A stretch of 49,565 nt of DNA from an uncultured Mollicutes bacterium (lineage in GTDB: Bacteria > Bacillota_I > Bacilli_A > ML615J-28 > CAG-313): the NCBI GenBank assembly GCA_900539265.1, contig UQBM01000014.1, forward strand, positions 1 to 49,565, read 5' to 3'. The translations under genes were made by a program, and so were the position numbers. Each line of letters opens with the position of its first letter. Position 1 is the first letter of the stretch. The notes under the pieces were generated by a model, which ran no database searches, had not been told where the DNA came from, and was given only the letters and a program-made list of their open reading frames with translations. Below, one piece after another: positions 35,619 to 44,052 of this stretch.

Positions 35619-36613
35619 TCTTTCCTCCTTCTTGATAAAAATTTAAATAAAATAAGGAACAAAAAAATAGTGATTGTACAAATAAACATAATCCAATTAA
35701 TGGCTTCCATTGTAATGTTAAAATTTGGTGAAATATAGATTAGAATAAATAAAATAATTGGAATAATAAAAATTAAATAATTGTTTCGTTTTATTTTAAG
35801 AAAAATTCTTGAATATTCAATATTTAGACTCATTCGAAAGAAAAAATAAATGGTAATAAAAATTAAATATAATAAATCGAGATGCTCAAAATGACTATAA
35901 TTGCTGAAAACTAGATATTTTGTAATATATGGGAATTTTGTCATTATAAAGTATTGAAAATCAAATAAAAGATAGTTTTGTAATATTAATAAGGTATTAA
36001 CAATTGTTGCAATTAAAAATAAAATGAAGTAATCTTTTTTTGAAATTGACTTCGTTGGTAAAAAAATTGGTGTAATTAAAATATCTAAATAAATAAAAAT
36101 GAATCCTAAGAGTGGTAGATATGAATCAATTGCCAATTTTGTATCTTTTAATAAATTAAAATCATATTTTATAGTACTGATAAGTTGTAAAATCATTAAA
36201 CAAGAAGTAATAATAGATATTACATAACCAATATGAAAAATATTTTTAACACCATAAGTGGAAAAAAAAACAGCAACAAGAAGAAATAAGAGTAAAATAA
36301 TGGTTGGTGAAGTTAAGTTGTAATAAAAGTCATTAGTAATTTTTAAATATAATATAATTAAAACAAAACTAAAAATTAATTGATAAGAAAGAAATAAAAT
36401 TCTTAACAATGTATTATTGAGGCATATTTTTAATGATTGTTTAGAATTAGGAAGAATTAAAGGTGTCAGTAAAATCAATGGAAGTAAGAATAAATAAACA
36501 AGATATGCATTATTAGTATAATTTCTCATAATAATATTGGAAACAGCCATTGAGGCTACACCAACTAATAAAAAACAATTAAAAAATAAATATTGAAATT
36601 TGTTTGTCTTCAT
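35615..36613 (-). CDS. gerAB: Spore germination receptor B subunit (amino-acid permease type)
   Basis: A 332-aa integral membrane protein with about ten hydrophobic helices and almost no hydrophilic domain, related to APC-type transporters; in germination receptors it binds the germinant. The start at 36613 (MKTNKF) is preceded by TGGAGA at 36626-36621; an in-frame ATG 33 bases further up lacks a comparable site. It is the first gene of the operon, giving the order B-A-C rather than the A-B-C of B. subtilis gerA. The adjacent intergenic DNA is very AT-rich and I see no clear sporulation-type promoter. Confidence 0.82.
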   Translation of the reverse strand: MKTNKFQYLFFNCFLLVGVASMAVSNIIMRNYTNNAYLVYLFLLPLILLTPLILPNSKQSLKICLNNTLLRILFLSYQLIFSFVLIILYLKITNDFYYNLTSPTIILLLFLLVAVFFSTYGVKNIFHIGYVISIITSCLMILQLISTIKYDFNLLKDTKLAIDSYLPLLGFIFIYLDILITPIFLPTKSISKKDYFILFLIATIVNTLLILQNYLLFDFQYFIMTKFPYITKYLVFSNYSHFEHLDLLYLIFITIYFFFRMSLNIEYSRIFLKIKRNNYLIFIIPIILFILIYISPNFNITMEAINWIMFICTITIFLFLILFKFLSRRRKE

Positions 36614-36804
36614 ATTTAAATCTCCATATATTTTTATTTTTAACAATAATTTTAAAAAAATACAAAAAATCTCTAAATTATATTTTTTGACAATTAATTA
36701 AAAAATATTATTAAAAAGCAATATTAATTATAAAAAAATATAGGTAAAACTTAAATATTTTTCAAATAGTAAAAAAAATTATAAAAAAAATAAAAATAGG
36801 AAAT

Positions 36805-36833
36805 TTGAATAAAAATTATATTTATTATATACT
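36805..36833 (+). promoter_or_regulatory. Promoter of the short ssb gene
   Basis: TTGAAT (36805-36810), 17-bp spacer, TATACT (36828-36833). The TTG of the -35 box is also an in-frame candidate start upstream of ssb, best disregarded. Confidence 0.65.
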
Positions 36834-36861
36834 TGATTTATCATTTTTAGGGAGGGAAATT

Positions 36862-37215
36862 ATGATAAATCAAGTAACTTTAATAGGTAGGATTGTTGAA
36901 AAGCCAGTTTTACGTTCTTATGAAAACGATGTCAATGTAGCAACTCTAATTTTAGCAGTAACTAGACCATTTAAAAATATGGATGGTAATTATGAGACAG
37001 ATTTCATTAAAATAACAATTTGGAATGGGGTTGCTCAAAGTACATGTGATTATACACAAAAAGGTGATATTGTGGGAGTTAAAGGAAGAGTAGTGATGAA
37101 AGATACGGAAATATCTTTTACGAATCAAGATCAAATTTTTAAAAAGAAAATATCAATATTAGAAATAATAGGTGAAAGAGTTATTTTTATTCACTCTAAT
37201 TCAAAACGTAATTAG
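36862..37215 (+). CDS. ssb: Short single-stranded DNA-binding protein
   Basis: A 117-aa OB-fold protein beginning MINQVTLIGRIVEKPVLR and containing TDFIKITIWNG and GDIVGVKGRV. The start at ATG 36862 has a strong GGGAGGGAAAT site. It ends HSNSKRN, with neither the flexible Gly/Gln-rich linker nor the acidic DDDIPF-type tip that recruits replication partners. That resembles a secondary SSB, such as SsbB of B. subtilis, rather than the replicative protein. It stands alone upstream of thyA. Confidence 0.85.
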   Translation: MINQVTLIGRIVEKPVLRSYENDVNVATLILAVTRPFKNMDGNYETDFIKITIWNGVAQSTCDYTQKGDIVGVKGRVVMKDTEISFTNQDQIFKKKISILEIIGERVIFIHSNSKRN

Positions 37216-37266
37216 ACCTATAAAGAAACAGTTAGTGAAATGGGATAAATTTACTATGTTAATAAG

Positions 37267-37295
37267 TCGAAAATAACTATATTTTGTGGTATAAT
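37267..37295 (+). promoter_or_regulatory. Promoter of thyA-folA-plsC
   Basis: TCGAAA (37267-37272), 17-bp spacer, extended -10 TGG-TATAAT (37287-37295), 25 bases before the start. Confidence 0.65.
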
Positions 37296-37320
37296 TACAA
37301 AAAAACATAAGGAGTATGAC

Positions 37321-38199
37321 ATGAAACAATATCTAGAATTATGCGAAAAAGTTTTGACAGAAGGACACCAAAAAAATGATCGTACGGGAACGGGAACAAT
37401 TTCTTATTTTGGTGCTCAAATGCGATTTGACTTAAATGATGGATTTCCACTTTTGACAACTAAGAGAGTACATTTGAAATCAATAATATATGAGCTATTA
37501 TGGTTTATTAAAGGTGATACCAATATAAAATATCTTGTTGATCATGATGTGCGTATATGGAATGAATGGCCTTATGAAAAATATAAAAATAGTTGTGAAT
37601 ATTTGGGTGAGACAATCGAAGAGTTTATTGATAAAATTAAAAATGATAATGAATTTGCTTTAAAATATGGTGATTTGGGTCCTGTATATGGTAAGCAGTG
37701 GCGTCATTTTGGAATTGATAAATATTATGTCGATCAACTTAAAAATGTTATTTTAGAAATAAAAAATAATCCTGATTCAAGACGGTTAATTGTTTGTGCT
37801 TGGAATCCACTAGAAATTGATCAAATGGCTTTACCACCTTGTCATTCATTATTTCAGTTTTATGTAAATGAAGGGAAATTATCTTGTATGTTGTATCAAC
37901 GTTCGGCAGATTTATTTTTAGGAGTACCATTTAACATTGCCTCATATGCTCTTTTAACAATGATGGTTGCAAAAGTATGTAACTTAGAACTTGGTAGTTT
38001 TATTCATACATTAGGTGATGTTCATATTTATAATAATCATTTAGAACAAATAAAAAAACAATTAGCAAGAAAGCCAAGAAAATTACCTAGAATGAAAATT
38101 AATAGAGAGACTGAAAATATTGAAGATTTTATATTTGAGGATTTTGAACTTATTGATTATAATCCGCATAAAGGTATAAAAGGAAAGGTGGCTGTATAA
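37321..38199 (+). CDS. thyA: Thymidylate synthase
   Basis: The 292-aa enzyme methylates dUMP to dTMP with methylenetetrahydrofolate. The catalytic Cys is in ALPPCHSLFQFYV. RTGTGTISYFG, ELLWFIKGDTN, SRRLIVCAWNP and RSADLFLGVPFNIASYA are all intact. About 30 residues longer than the E. coli enzyme because of an insertion in the small domain, as in some Bacilli. Ribosome site AAGGAG. The stop overlaps the folA start (TAATG), coupling it to the enzyme that recycles its dihydrofolate product. Confidence 0.97.
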   Translation: MKQYLELCEKVLTEGHQKNDRTGTGTISYFGAQMRFDLNDGFPLLTTKRVHLKSIIYELLWFIKGDTNIKYLVDHDVRIWNEWPYEKYKNSCEYLGETIEEFIDKIKNDNEFALKYGDLGPVYGKQWRHFGIDKYYVDQLKNVILEIKNNPDSRRLIVCAWNPLEIDQMALPPCHSLFQFYVNEGKLSCMLYQRSADLFLGVPFNIASYALLTMMVAKVCNLELGSFIHTLGDVHIYNNHLEQIKKQLARKPRKLPRMKINRETENIEDFIFEDFELIDYNPHKGIKGKVAV

Positions 38200-38672
38200 T
38201 GTTATCTTTAATTGTGGCAATTGATGATAATTTCTTGATTGGCAATAATAATGAATTACCGTGGTATGAGCCAAATGATTTGAAATATTTTAAAAAGGTT
38301 ACCACTGGTAAAGCTGTGCTTATGGGATACAATACGTATCTTTCAATTATTAATAGGTTGGGGAAACCTCTTCCTAAGAGGGAAAATTATATTTTAACAT
38401 ATGAAAAAGAATTACCGTTTGGTGGAATAATTGTTAAAGATTTAGATGCATTAATTGAAAGTTATAATGACAAAGAGTTATTTGTAATTGGTGGAAAAAT
38501 GGTATATGAAAGTTTACTTTCTAAAGTGGAAAAATTATATTTAACAAGAGTAAGTGGTACGCATGTAGGAAATATTTTTTTTCCAGAAATAAATTTTAAT
38601 GAATTTAAATTGTTGAGTAGGGAAAAAAGTGATAATTTAACTTTTGAGGTTTATGAAAGGATAAAAAAATGA
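38199..38672 (+). CDS. folA: Dihydrofolate reductase
   Basis: A 157-aa NADPH-dependent enzyme regenerating tetrahydrofolate after thymidylate synthesis. LIVAIDDNFLIGNNNELPWYEPNDLKYFKK carries the active-site Trp and acidic residue; VLMGYNTYLSI and FVIGGKMVYESLL are family motifs. Its final codons overlap the start of the acyltransferase gene by four bases. Confidence 0.95.
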   Translation: MLSLIVAIDDNFLIGNNNELPWYEPNDLKYFKKVTTGKAVLMGYNTYLSIINRLGKPLPKRENYILTYEKELPFGGIIVKDLDALIESYNDKELFVIGGKMVYESLLSKVEKLYLTRVSGTHVGNIFFPEINFNEFKLLSREKSDNLTFEVYERIKK

Positions 38673-39562
38673 TTTTCATATTGTCTTTGATTATAGGTTT
38701 TGGAAGTTTAATTTTATGTCCAATTATTTTTATTTTGAATGATTATTCAATTGGCCTTTCTATCATTTATACAATCTTGATTTTTTTAGCTATAATATTT
38801 TTATTTTGCCTATTTATTATTATTATTTTACCAATTGTTGGGAATCATTTTGCGAAAATATATAATCCTCATGATAAAAAAAGATGGCGTTTTATGGTTG
38901 ATATTTCACGCTTTTCTTGTTTTTGGTTGGGAATTAATATAAAAGTTGAAGGATTAGATAAGATAAGTCAAAATAAAACATTAGTTTTTTATTCTAATCA
39001 TCAAAGTTACATTGACCCATTAATTTATTACACAGTTTTACACAAGTTTCCTCATGCAACAATGTATAAAGAGTCAATTTCAAAATTGCAATTGGCATCT
39101 GGAATGGCAAAAGCTCTAGGGGGCGTATCTATAAATCGTGATGATGATCGAAGCGCAATGAAGTCAATTATTAATATCATAAAGGAAATAAAAAATGGTG
39201 TTAATTTTTTTATTTTTCCAGAAGGAACAAGATCTAGAGGAATTGGCATGCATCATTTTAAAGCAGGATCATTTAAAATTATGCACAAAACTGATGCTTT
39301 ATTGGTAATGTGCGCTATTGATGGCTCATATAGAAAAAGATTAAGTATTCCTTTTATTTTTACACCTGTGTATATCAAGATTGTTGAGGTAATGCCCAGT
39401 GAAATATGTATGAGTTACACAACTCAAGAATTAGCTAGCCATTTAGAAATAAAAGTTAAAAAAGCAATTCATGATATACGTAAGAATCATAAAACAATGA
39501 AAGTTAATAAAAGGATGTTAAAAAAATTTCAAACTCAACAAAAAAATGAGGATGTATTTTAA
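38669..39562 (+). CDS. plsC: 1-acyl-sn-glycerol-3-phosphate acyltransferase (PlsC family)
   Basis: A 297-aa membrane enzyme that acylates lysophosphatidic acid to phosphatidic acid. Two hydrophobic helices occupy about residues 1-58. The HxxxxD site is NHQSYID and the phosphate-binding motif is FPEGTRSRG. The C-terminus is basic. It is the third gene of the thyA operon, and the terminator overlaps its stop. Confidence 0.92.
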   Translation: MIFILSLIIGFGSLILCPIIFILNDYSIGLSIIYTILIFLAIIFLFCLFIIIILPIVGNHFAKIYNPHDKKRWRFMVDISRFSCFWLGINIKVEGLDKISQNKTLVFYSNHQSYIDPLIYYTVLHKFPHATMYKESISKLQLASGMAKALGGVSINRDDDRSAMKSIINIIKEIKNGVNFFIFPEGTRSRGIGMHHFKAGSFKIMHKTDALLVMCAIDGSYRKRLSIPFIFTPVYIKIVEVMPSEICMSYTTQELASHLEIKVKKAIHDIRKNHKTMKVNKRMLKKFQTQQKNEDVF

Positions 39563-39578
39563 AATCCTCATTTTATAT
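39543..39578 (+). terminator. Terminator after plsC
   Basis: AAAATGAGGAT (39543-39553) pairs perfectly with ATCCTCATTTT (39564-39574). It spans the stop codon. Confidence 0.8.
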
Positions 39579-39584
39579 ATTGTG

Positions 39585-39613
39585 TTGTAAAAAAGATAAT
39601 GATATGGTATAAT
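39585..39613 (+). promoter_or_regulatory. Promoter of the pyrimidine phosphorylase gene
   Basis: TTGTAA (39585-39590), 17-bp spacer, TGG-TATAAT with -10 at 39608-39613 (extended type). Confidence 0.75.
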
Positions 39614-39641
39614 AGTTGTATAAGTATAAGGAGAAAGACTT

Positions 39642-40949
39642 ATGAGAATGGTTGAATTAATTGAAAAGAAAAAAAATAAAAATAATTTATCAAAAGAAGA
39701 AATTGCCTTTATAATTAGTGAATATGTAAAAGGAAGGATTCCAGATTATCAAATGAGTGCTTTATTAATGGCAATTTATTTTAATGGTATGAATAATGAT
39801 GAAATTTTTTATTTAACAAATGAAATGTTAAATAGTGGTGATATTGTTGACTTATCTAGAATTGAGGGTATCAAGTGTGATAAACATTCAACTGGAGGAG
39901 TTGGTGATAAAACAAGTTTAGTTGTTGGCCCACTTGCTTCAGCACTAGGAGTAAAAATAGCCAAAATGAGTGGTAGGGGACTTGGTCATACAGGTGGTAC
40001 TCTTGACAAATTAGAAGCTATCCCAGGATTTAAAATTGAATTAGATTCAGATTCTTTTTTTAAACAAGTAAATGAAATAGGAATTGCAATTATTGGTCAA
40101 AGTAAAAATATTGCTCCTGCTGATAAACTAATATATGCACTTCGCGATGTTACAGCTACAGTTGATTCAATACCACTTATTGCTTCTTCAATAATGTCTA
40201 AAAAGTTAGCAAGTGGTGCAGATCATATTGTCTTGGATGTTAAAGTTGGTAGAGGTGCTTTTATGAAGGATATTGATTCAGCACTTGAGTTATCTAAAAT
40301 TATGGTAGAAATTGGTAAGAATTTCAAAAAGGATGTGGTTGCAACAATTACAGATATGTCACAACCATTAGGATTTGCAATTGGAAATTCACTAGAAATA
40401 ATTGAAGCAATTGAAACATTAAAGGGAAAAGGACCGAAAGATTTTACAAAACTTTGTATAGAACTAACAATAGAAATTTTGCTTGTTTGTAAAATAGCAT
40501 CTTCTTATGAAGAGGCTAAAAAATTAGTTGAAATGGCAATATATAATGGTTTAGGATTGGAGAAATTACGAGAAATGATTAAGTATCAAGGAGGTAATGA
40601 ACAAATCATTGATGATTATAGTATCTTACCACTTGCAAATGAAATTATAGATTTAGAGTATGAAACTGATGAAAATGTTTATATTGAATCAATAGATGCT
40701 TTAATGATTGGTGAAGCGGCTATGCTTTTAGGAGCAGGACGAGCAACCATTGATGATAAGATTGATTGGGGTGTAGGAATTGTCTTAAACAAAAAAGTAG
40801 GTGATAAGATATCTAAAGGTGATATTTTAGCCACTATTTATACAAATGGACAAAATACTGAACAAGTAGTTCAAATGGTTTTAGATGCTTATCTAATGAG
40901 TGAAAAGACTATTTTACCAAAAGAAATAATTCTTAATACTATTAAATAA
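39642..40949 (+). CDS. pdp: Pyrimidine-nucleoside phosphorylase
   Basis: A 435-aa family 3 nucleoside phosphorylase. KHSTGGVGDKTSLVVGP is the phosphate-binding motif, SGRGLGHTGGTLDKLEAIPGF the family signature, and DVKVGRGAFM follows. The C-terminal 100 residues form the alpha/beta domain. Length matches the broad-specificity pyrimidine enzyme (uridine and thymidine) of Bacilli; a strict thymidine phosphorylase (DeoA) cannot be fully excluded. Its deoxyribose-1-phosphate product joins the DeoC route encoded at 29.1 kb. Confidence 0.9.
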   Translation: MRMVELIEKKKNKNNLSKEEIAFIISEYVKGRIPDYQMSALLMAIYFNGMNNDEIFYLTNEMLNSGDIVDLSRIEGIKCDKHSTGGVGDKTSLVVGPLASALGVKIAKMSGRGLGHTGGTLDKLEAIPGFKIELDSDSFFKQVNEIGIAIIGQSKNIAPADKLIYALRDVTATVDSIPLIASSIMSKKLASGADHIVLDVKVGRGAFMKDIDSALELSKIMVEIGKNFKKDVVATITDMSQPLGFAIGNSLEIIEAIETLKGKGPKDFTKLCIELTIEILLVCKIASSYEEAKKLVEMAIYNGLGLEKLREMIKYQGGNEQIIDDYSILPLANEIIDLEYETDENVYIESIDALMIGEAAMLLGAGRATIDDKIDWGVGIVLNKKVGDKISKGDILATIYTNGQNTEQVVQMVLDAYLMSEKTILPKEIILNTIK

Positions 40950-41260
40950 TAATTTAAAAGAAAATATTATAAAAAAATTAAAAAATGATTAAAGTTAGAT
41001 TTGATTTAAATATTTTTATTTTTACTATTTTAAAAGTGAGATTAGGGAACTTAAGGAAGGTCTAAAAAAGATAAATAACTATAAAGAAGTTGTTTTTGAC
41101 CATATAAAAAGAGTGATTATCGAAAGACTAATTGGTAGTAGAAAACAATGAGTATGAAAATTAGTAGAAAATTTACAATTAGAACTGTCAATACGATTAA
41201 AAAATTCTTAATATATAATGACACCAAATTTTGTTCATAGTGTAAATAAAAGTTGATATT
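40950..41260. other. Gap with short coding relics
   Basis: No intact gene. A clean plus-strand frame without a start, from about 41005 to a TGA at 41149-41151, reads EIRELKEGLKKINNYKEVV and continues FDHIKRVIIERLIGSRKQ. A second piece overlaps its end: ATG at 41149, 30 codons, SMKISRKFTIRT and so on, without a ribosome site. The pieces look like a decayed, frameshifted helical protein, possibly from a mobile element, but I recognise no family. Confidence 0.35.
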
Positions 41261-41311
41261 AAATAAACCCTACTAAAGGTAGTTTTTAACTATCTCTAGT
41301 AGGGTTTATTT
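41261..41311. terminator. Long near-perfect hairpin between pdp and pepT
   Basis: AAATAAACCCTACTA (41261-41275) pairs with TAGTAGGGTTTATTT (41297-41311), and an inner stem AGGTAGTT with AACTATCT extends it to a 3-base loop. It lies between converging genes with T-runs on both strands, so it can act as a bidirectional terminator. The stem is unusually long for that role. Confidence 0.8.
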
Positions 41312-41335
41312 TAAATTAAATCATTATTTTTTTAA

Positions 41336-42559
41336 TTATTCTTCAGTTATAATTTTTAAAATAGTTATTAAAACATCAATCATTTTGTTCATATCTGTGA
41401 TATCCAAATATTCATATGGACCATGGAAATTTTCTCCACCAGTTCCAAGATTTGGTGTATAAATAGAATTATAAGATAGATTAGCACCATCGGTTCCTCC
41501 TCTTATAGGAACAAAGGTTGGATTCATATTATTTCTCTTCATCGCTTTAATTGCATATTCTAGGATAGATGAATGTTTTAAAATTAATTCTCGCATATTA
41601 TAATAAGAATCTGTTAAAGTTATTGAAACGAGATCCTGATTATATTTTTTATTTAAGTAATTTTGAATTTGAATGATTAAATTTTTTTGTTGATTAAAAG
41701 CTTCCTTATCATGATTTCTAATAATATATTCTAAATTCGTTTCTTCTACTGAACCATGCATTCTATTCAAGTGGAAAAATCCTTCATAACCATCTGTTAG
41801 TGATGGGATCGCCGCATGTGGAAGCATTGATTGAAATTCCATTCCTATTAATAGACTATTAATCATTTTGCCTTTGGCAGAACCTGGGTGAATGGATTTA
41901 CCTTTTATTTTGATATGAGCACTTGCCGCATTAAAATTTTCAAAATTAATCTCTTCAATATTTGAACCATCAATAGTATAGGCAAAATTACAGTTTTTTT
42001 CTTTATAAAAATTATAATTAAAATGTTTAGTTCCTTCACCTATTTCTTCATCTGGAGTAAAGGTGATAATAATATTAGGATGCTCTAGATGATTAGAAAT
42101 AATTTTTTCAATGGCTGAAATAATTATTGTAATTCCTGCCTTGTCATCAGCTCCCAGAAGTGTGGTTCCATCTGTATGTACTATTGTATGGTTTATTTTT
42201 TTATTAAGGGAAGGAAATTCTTTGGGAGATAATATCATCTTTAAATGTTCATTTATAATAATATCTTTCCCATCATACTTTTCAATAATTGTTGGCCTTA
42301 TATCTTGACTTGACGCATCAAAACTAGTGTCCATATGTGCGATTAAACCGATAGTCGGTTTTGATGAATTGCTTTCTAAATAGCCATAAACATATCCATA
42401 TTGATCCAAAAAAGCATTATGAATTCCTATTTGTTTTAATTCTTGTACTAAATATTGTGCAAAACGTATTTGTTCCTTTGTACTTGGTGAAGTATTTGAA
42501 TAGGGATTTGATTGGGTATCAAATTTAATATAATTTAAAAATCTTTCAATACTTTTCAT
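41336..42559 (-). CDS. pepT: Peptidase T (tripeptide aminopeptidase, M20)
   Basis: A 407-aa two-zinc peptidase removing N-terminal residues from tripeptides. Metal and catalytic sites are visible in LIAHMDTS, LLGADDKAG, FTPDEEIGEG, TIDGS and the C-terminal GGENFHGPYEY. The dimerisation domain sits in the middle. The start at 42559 (MKSIERF) follows AAGGAGA; an in-frame ATG 66 bases upstream lies beyond the pepT -10 box and is rejected. It is divergent from marR with back-to-back promoters. Confidence 0.94.
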   Translation of the reverse strand: MKSIERFLNYIKFDTQSNPYSNTSPSTKEQIRFAQYLVQELKQIGIHNAFLDQYGYVYGYLESNSSKPTIGLIAHMDTSFDASSQDIRPTIIEKYDGKDIIINEHLKMILSPKEFPSLNKKINHTIVHTDGTTLLGADDKAGITIIISAIEKIISNHLEHPNIIITFTPDEEIGEGTKHFNYNFYKEKNCNFAYTIDGSNIEEINFENFNAASAHIKIKGKSIHPGSAKGKMINSLLIGMEFQSMLPHAAIPSLTDGYEGFFHLNRMHGSVEETNLEYIIRNHDKEAFNQQKNLIIQIQNYLNKKYNQDLVSITLTDSYYNMRELILKHSSILEYAIKAMKRNNMNPTFVPIRGGTDGANLSYNSIYTPNLGTGGENFHGPYEYLDITDMNKMIDVLITILKIITEE

Positions 42560-42584
42560 ATTTTTCTCCTTACTGTTGTATATA

Positions 42585-42613
42585 ATTATAACATTACTTT
42601 TATTTATTTGCAA
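42585..42613 (-). promoter_or_regulatory. Promoter of pepT
   Basis: On the minus strand TTGCAA (42613-42608), 17-bp spacer, TATAAT (42590-42585). Its -35 box lies only five bases from the divergent marR -35 box. Confidence 0.75.
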
Positions 42614-42618
42614 TCTAA

Positions 42619-42678
42619 TTGACAATTCGTTAACTTTATTATAAAATGTTAATAGTATTAATTATTAATACTATTAAC
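42619..42678 (+). promoter_or_regulatory. marR promoter with palindromic operator
   Basis: Consensus TTGACA (42619-42624), 17-bp spacer, TAAAAT (42642-42647). Immediately after the -10 box lies a perfect inverted repeat: GTTAATAGTATTAA (42648-42661), spacer TTA, TTAATACTATTAAC (42665-42678). It covers the expected transcription start, the placement expected of an autorepressing MarR protein. Confidence 0.8.
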
Positions 42679-42698
42679 TAAAATGAAGGAAGAATAGA

Positions 42699-43139
42699 AT
42701 GGAATTATATAATAATTTAAAAAATGAATTGATAGAAGCATTATTACAATTATATATTAGCAATCAAGCTAGCAGTATTGCAGAAATGTTAGAAGGAGAA
42801 CATGCCGTTTTAAGTTATATTTTAAAAGAAGAACAAGATGTAACTCCTACTAATATTAGCATCAAACTTGGTATTACAAAGTCAAGAGTGACAGCAATCT
42901 TAAATTCACTTCATGAAAAAGAATTAGTGTTACTAAAAAGAAAAAGTGATGATCGAAGGAAAATAATAGTTTCTCTTACTGAAAAGGGAGAAGAAGATAT
43001 TGTTTCAAAACTTGTATTATTAGACAATAAAATAGTCAAATTAATAAAAGAACTAGGAATAGAAAAAAGTACAACACTAATTGGAATATTAAATGACATC
43101 AATCAAATAATTATAAAGGAGAAAATTAATGAAAGATAA
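42699..43139 (+). CDS. MarR-family transcriptional regulator
   Basis: A 146-aa winged-helix repressor. The recognition part is TPTNISIKLGITKSRVTAILNSL (about 50-72), followed by the wing LLKRKSDDRRKIIVSLTEKG, which is the MarR signature. N- and C-terminal helices would form the dimer. It is preceded by its own palindromic operator and overlaps degV by 11 bases. Ligand unknown; regulation of the degV and nitrilase genes in the same message is likely. Confidence 0.9.
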   Translation: MELYNNLKNELIEALLQLYISNQASSIAEMLEGEHAVLSYILKEEQDVTPTNISIKLGITKSRVTAILNSLHEKELVLLKRKSDDRRKIIVSLTEKGEEDIVSKLVLLDNKIVKLIKELGIEKSTTLIGILNDINQIIIKEKINER

Positions 43140-44034
43140 AGATAATAATTATGTAATTGTTAGCGATAGCTCATGTGATTTGCCAGATGAGTTAATTAAG
43201 CAAAATGATATAAAAGTAGTTCCTTTTTATGTATCGTTAGATGGAAATGATTATTTAAAGGAAAGAGTAAATTTGCAAGTTAGAGACTTTTATGAAAAAC
43301 TAGTAAATGAGAGTAATTTAAATCCAAAAACTACTTTACCATCGGTAGCAGATTATGAGGATATTTTTGAAGAACAAATAAAGGCGGAAAAGAGTATAAT
43401 TTGTGTTTGTATAACCAGTAAATTTAGTGGATCATATAATAGTGCTAGTGTTGCAAAAGAAAATTGTTTGGAAAAATATCCTAATGCCAAAATTACCGTG
43501 ATTGATTCAATGGTAAATACTGGAGTACAGGGGCTTTTAGTTTTAGAAATAGCAAGAATGAAAAAAGACGGCAAAACATATGATGAGACAATTAAATTGG
43601 CAAATGCTATGCGAAAAACAGGAAGAATCTTTTTTACAGTTGGAAATTTAGAATATTTAAGAAAAGGTGGTAGAATTGGTAAATTAGTAGGAATAGTAGG
43701 GGCTACGTTGAAAATAAAACCAATTATAGTTTTAAAAGATGGCGAAATTTTTTCAGCCGGAATTTCTTTTACAAGGAAAAAATCTTTTTTAAAGGCAACA
43801 GATGCTGCACTCAATTATTTTAAAGAAAACAAAGAAAATCCCGACGACTATCAATTTATTACAGGATATGGTTACGATATTGAAGAAGGTAGATTATATA
43901 ACGAAAAGTTAAAAGAAATTTTGAAAAGAGAAGATGTTTTACTCATTCAAATTGGAGCAACGATTGGCGTTCATACAGGACCATATCCGCTAGGAGTTGG
44001 TTTTATTAAAAAATATGATAGAATAAAAAAATAA
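43129..44034 (+). CDS. DegV-family fatty-acid-binding protein
   Basis: A 301-aa protein. VIVSDSSCDLPDEL, TTLPSVADY, ITSKFSGSYNSA, VIDSMVNTGVQG and NLEYLRKGGRIGK are the DegV motifs surrounding the lipid site. Members such as FakB deliver a bound fatty acid to the kinase FakA for phosphorylation. No FakA gene is in the window. A MarR regulator (FabT-like in principle) just upstream could make this a fatty-acid responsive unit, which is inference. Ribosome site AAAGGAG. Confidence 0.9.
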   Translation: MKDKDNNYVIVSDSSCDLPDELIKQNDIKVVPFYVSLDGNDYLKERVNLQVRDFYEKLVNESNLNPKTTLPSVADYEDIFEEQIKAEKSIICVCITSKFSGSYNSASVAKENCLEKYPNAKITVIDSMVNTGVQGLLVLEIARMKKDGKTYDETIKLANAMRKTGRIFFTVGNLEYLRKGGRIGKLVGIVGATLKIKPIIVLKDGEIFSAGISFTRKKSFLKATDAALNYFKENKENPDDYQFITGYGYDIEEGRLYNEKLKEILKREDVLLIQIGATIGVHTGPYPLGVGFIKKYDRIKK

Positions 44035-44052
44035 TTCATAAAAAAGAGGTAA

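Noticed and set aside
36614..36804. A sigma-G promoter for the ger operon
   Set aside because: The region is almost pure A/T and no convincing match to the sporulation consensus could be chosen over background.
36805..36861. A TTG that would extend the short ssb by 19 codons
   Set aside because: It coincides with the -35 box of a TTGAAT/TATACT promoter, and the SSB family start MINQVTLIGR is at 36862 after GGGAGGG.
42560..42625. A 22-codon N-terminal extension of pepT
   Set aside because: It would cover the pepT -10 and -35 boxes; the family start and AAGGAGA site are at 42559.
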